A stretch of DNA of 20,827 bases, from the IMG/VR virus record IMGVR_UViG_3300001533_000729, positions 1-20,827 of that record. One strand, given 5' to 3'. The position numbers and the translations under genes are program-made. The DNA comes from a virus. The notes beneath the pieces are model-generated. The model searched no databases. It saw only the letters and a list, made by a program, of their open reading frames with translations, and had not been told where the DNA came from. Below, one piece after another: positions 20,117-20,827 of the stretch (the stretch's first letter is position 1; each line of letters opens with the position of its first letter).

Positions 20117-20827
20117 GCGGGGTTTTAGACGTTAAAATTAGAGATCTGTTTGGGTATGTTGCTGGGACAGATACGATCAAAAGCATCTTTAATCGAATCA
20201 ACATTAGTGAGTCCACTGCAAAATTTGAATTAAAACCAGATGGCTCAAACACAAAAACAACAATGAATCCCAATGCAGCGGATGGTACTACTGCATATAT
20301 ACTTGATACAGAAAATGAACAAACAAGTGGAAATCTGTTTAACCTATTAAATGACGGTGCAAGCAAATTCTCCATTGACTACACAGGTGGAATAACAGCA
20401 GCATCTTTAACATCTCCTCAACTATATGTAGATTACATCGACAACACTTCAAATGATCACGGAGTACGATTAACATTCGCAACATCAGGCTTAACACTTT
20501 CTCACGATCAGGCAACAGGAAAACCTTTAGTTGTGAATCAAGTAGATGCTACGAATACAGATGGTGTGTTTGAATTACAGGTTAATAGTGTTGCAAAAAC
20601 AACAATGAATCCTAATGCAGGAGCTACAGATACGCCTTACGTGTTAGATACAGAAATTACTCACACTGGTGGGAACTTGTTTGATGTGAAAAATAACGGG
20701 AAAATTTATTTCAATGTCCGTAAAGATGGAGTAACGGACATTAAGAACGATATAAACCTTTACGAAAACGCAGATGACACAGACGCTATGGCTCTCGAAC
20801 TACGGAAATCTCGTGGGACATATGATA
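20113..20827 (+). CDS. Tail fibre protein, truncated by window edge
   Basis: ATG 20113 overlaps the previous stop (ATGA) and opens a frame of 238 codons with no stop before the window ends, so the gene continues to the right. The N-terminus is a short alpha segment (VLDVKIRDLFGYVAGTD). After that come repeats: TKTTMNPNA from residue 47 and KTTMNPNA from residue 162, each followed by an L/V-DTE stretch and GNLF, then a K/F-rich strand with a DG/GG turn (FSIDYTGGI, FNVRKDGV). This repeated G-x-LF-x-x-x-N-x-G-x-x-x-F pattern is usual in triple-stranded fibres of phage tails. I infer a host-binding fibre; tip and any chaperone domain lie outside the window. Confidence 0.8.
   Translation, partial: MSGVLDVKIRDLFGYVAGTDTIKSIFNRINISESTAKFELKPDGSNTKTTMNPNAADGTTAYILDTENEQTSGNLFNLLNDGASKFSIDYTGGITAASLTSPQLYVDYIDNTSNDHGVRLTFATSGLTLSHDQATGKPLVVNQVDATNTDGVFELQVNSVAKTTMNPNAGATDTPYVLDTEITHTGGNLFDVKNNGKIYFNVRKDGVTDIKNDINLYENADDTDAMALELRKSRGTYD
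20252..20620 (+). repeat. 27-base direct repeat in the fibre gene
   Basis: A 27-base direct repeat at 20252-20278 and 20594-20620 is 26/27 identical, 342 bases apart (114 codons), and encodes KTTMNPNA in both copies. The surrounding protein is only loosely similar, so this short block has been kept or copied recently. It marks the domain period of the fibre and may also serve as a recombination joint. Confidence 0.85.

Noticed and set aside
1-20827. tRNA genes, CRISPR arrays, insertion sequences or attachment sites
   Set aside because: I looked for cloverleaf-like segments, regularly spaced short repeats, transposase motifs and terminal inverted repeats and saw none I could support.

Overview
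The window is about 20.8 kb of a tailed double-stranded DNA phage (Caudoviricetes) with siphovirus architecture, either a free phage or part of a prophage. The evidence is the standard order portal, scaffold, HK97-fold capsid, decoration proteins, head-tail connectors, tail tube, frameshifted tail chaperone, long tape measure, Dit, Gp37-like hub and fibres. Genes are tightly packed with ATGA or TAATG overlaps and strong AGGAGG-type ribosome binding sites. All three stop codons are used, so the standard code applies. The host cannot be named. The Dit plus ReqiPepy6 Gp37-like tail tip and strong Shine-Dalgarno sites fit a Gram-positive (Firmicute or actinobacterial) host, but this is inference. 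No integrase, lysis gene, replication gene, tRNA or CRISPR array is visible.

Left region (1-1997, + strand): the end of an early or accessory operon. It holds a truncated unknown gene, a small MazG/DUF1599-like protein, a small Cys-rich protein, a two-helix membrane protein, a trimeric dUTPase and an HNH-type nuclease. It ends in a possible 26-codon micro-ORF with folded leader RNA and a clear rho-independent terminator at 1961-1997.

Middle (1993-2413, - strand): one reversed 112-residue gene with its own near-consensus sigma70 promoter. The promoter -35 box lies five bases before the portal start. The gene sits where a terminase would often be found and looks like a moron (independently transcribed cargo).

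Head module (2414-7140): portal, scaffold and major capsid protein, then four small proteins. One is a beta-rich putative decoration protein, one carries a HeH/LEM-like C-terminus, and two are tandem paralogues about 60% identical. No maturation protease or Mu F-like minor head protein is present, so capsid assembly may be scaffold-driven without proteolysis.

Connector and tail module (7140-16601): adaptor, stopper, HK97 gp10-like and terminator proteins, tail tube, a chaperone pair joined by a likely -1 frameshift, a 1594-residue tape measure, Dit and a Gp37-like hub.

Adsorption module (16601-end): a 598-residue tail-tip protein with a Kelch-like repeat region, two proteins sharing an N-terminal domain but with different C-terminal parts, and a repeat-bearing fibre gene that runs off the right edge.
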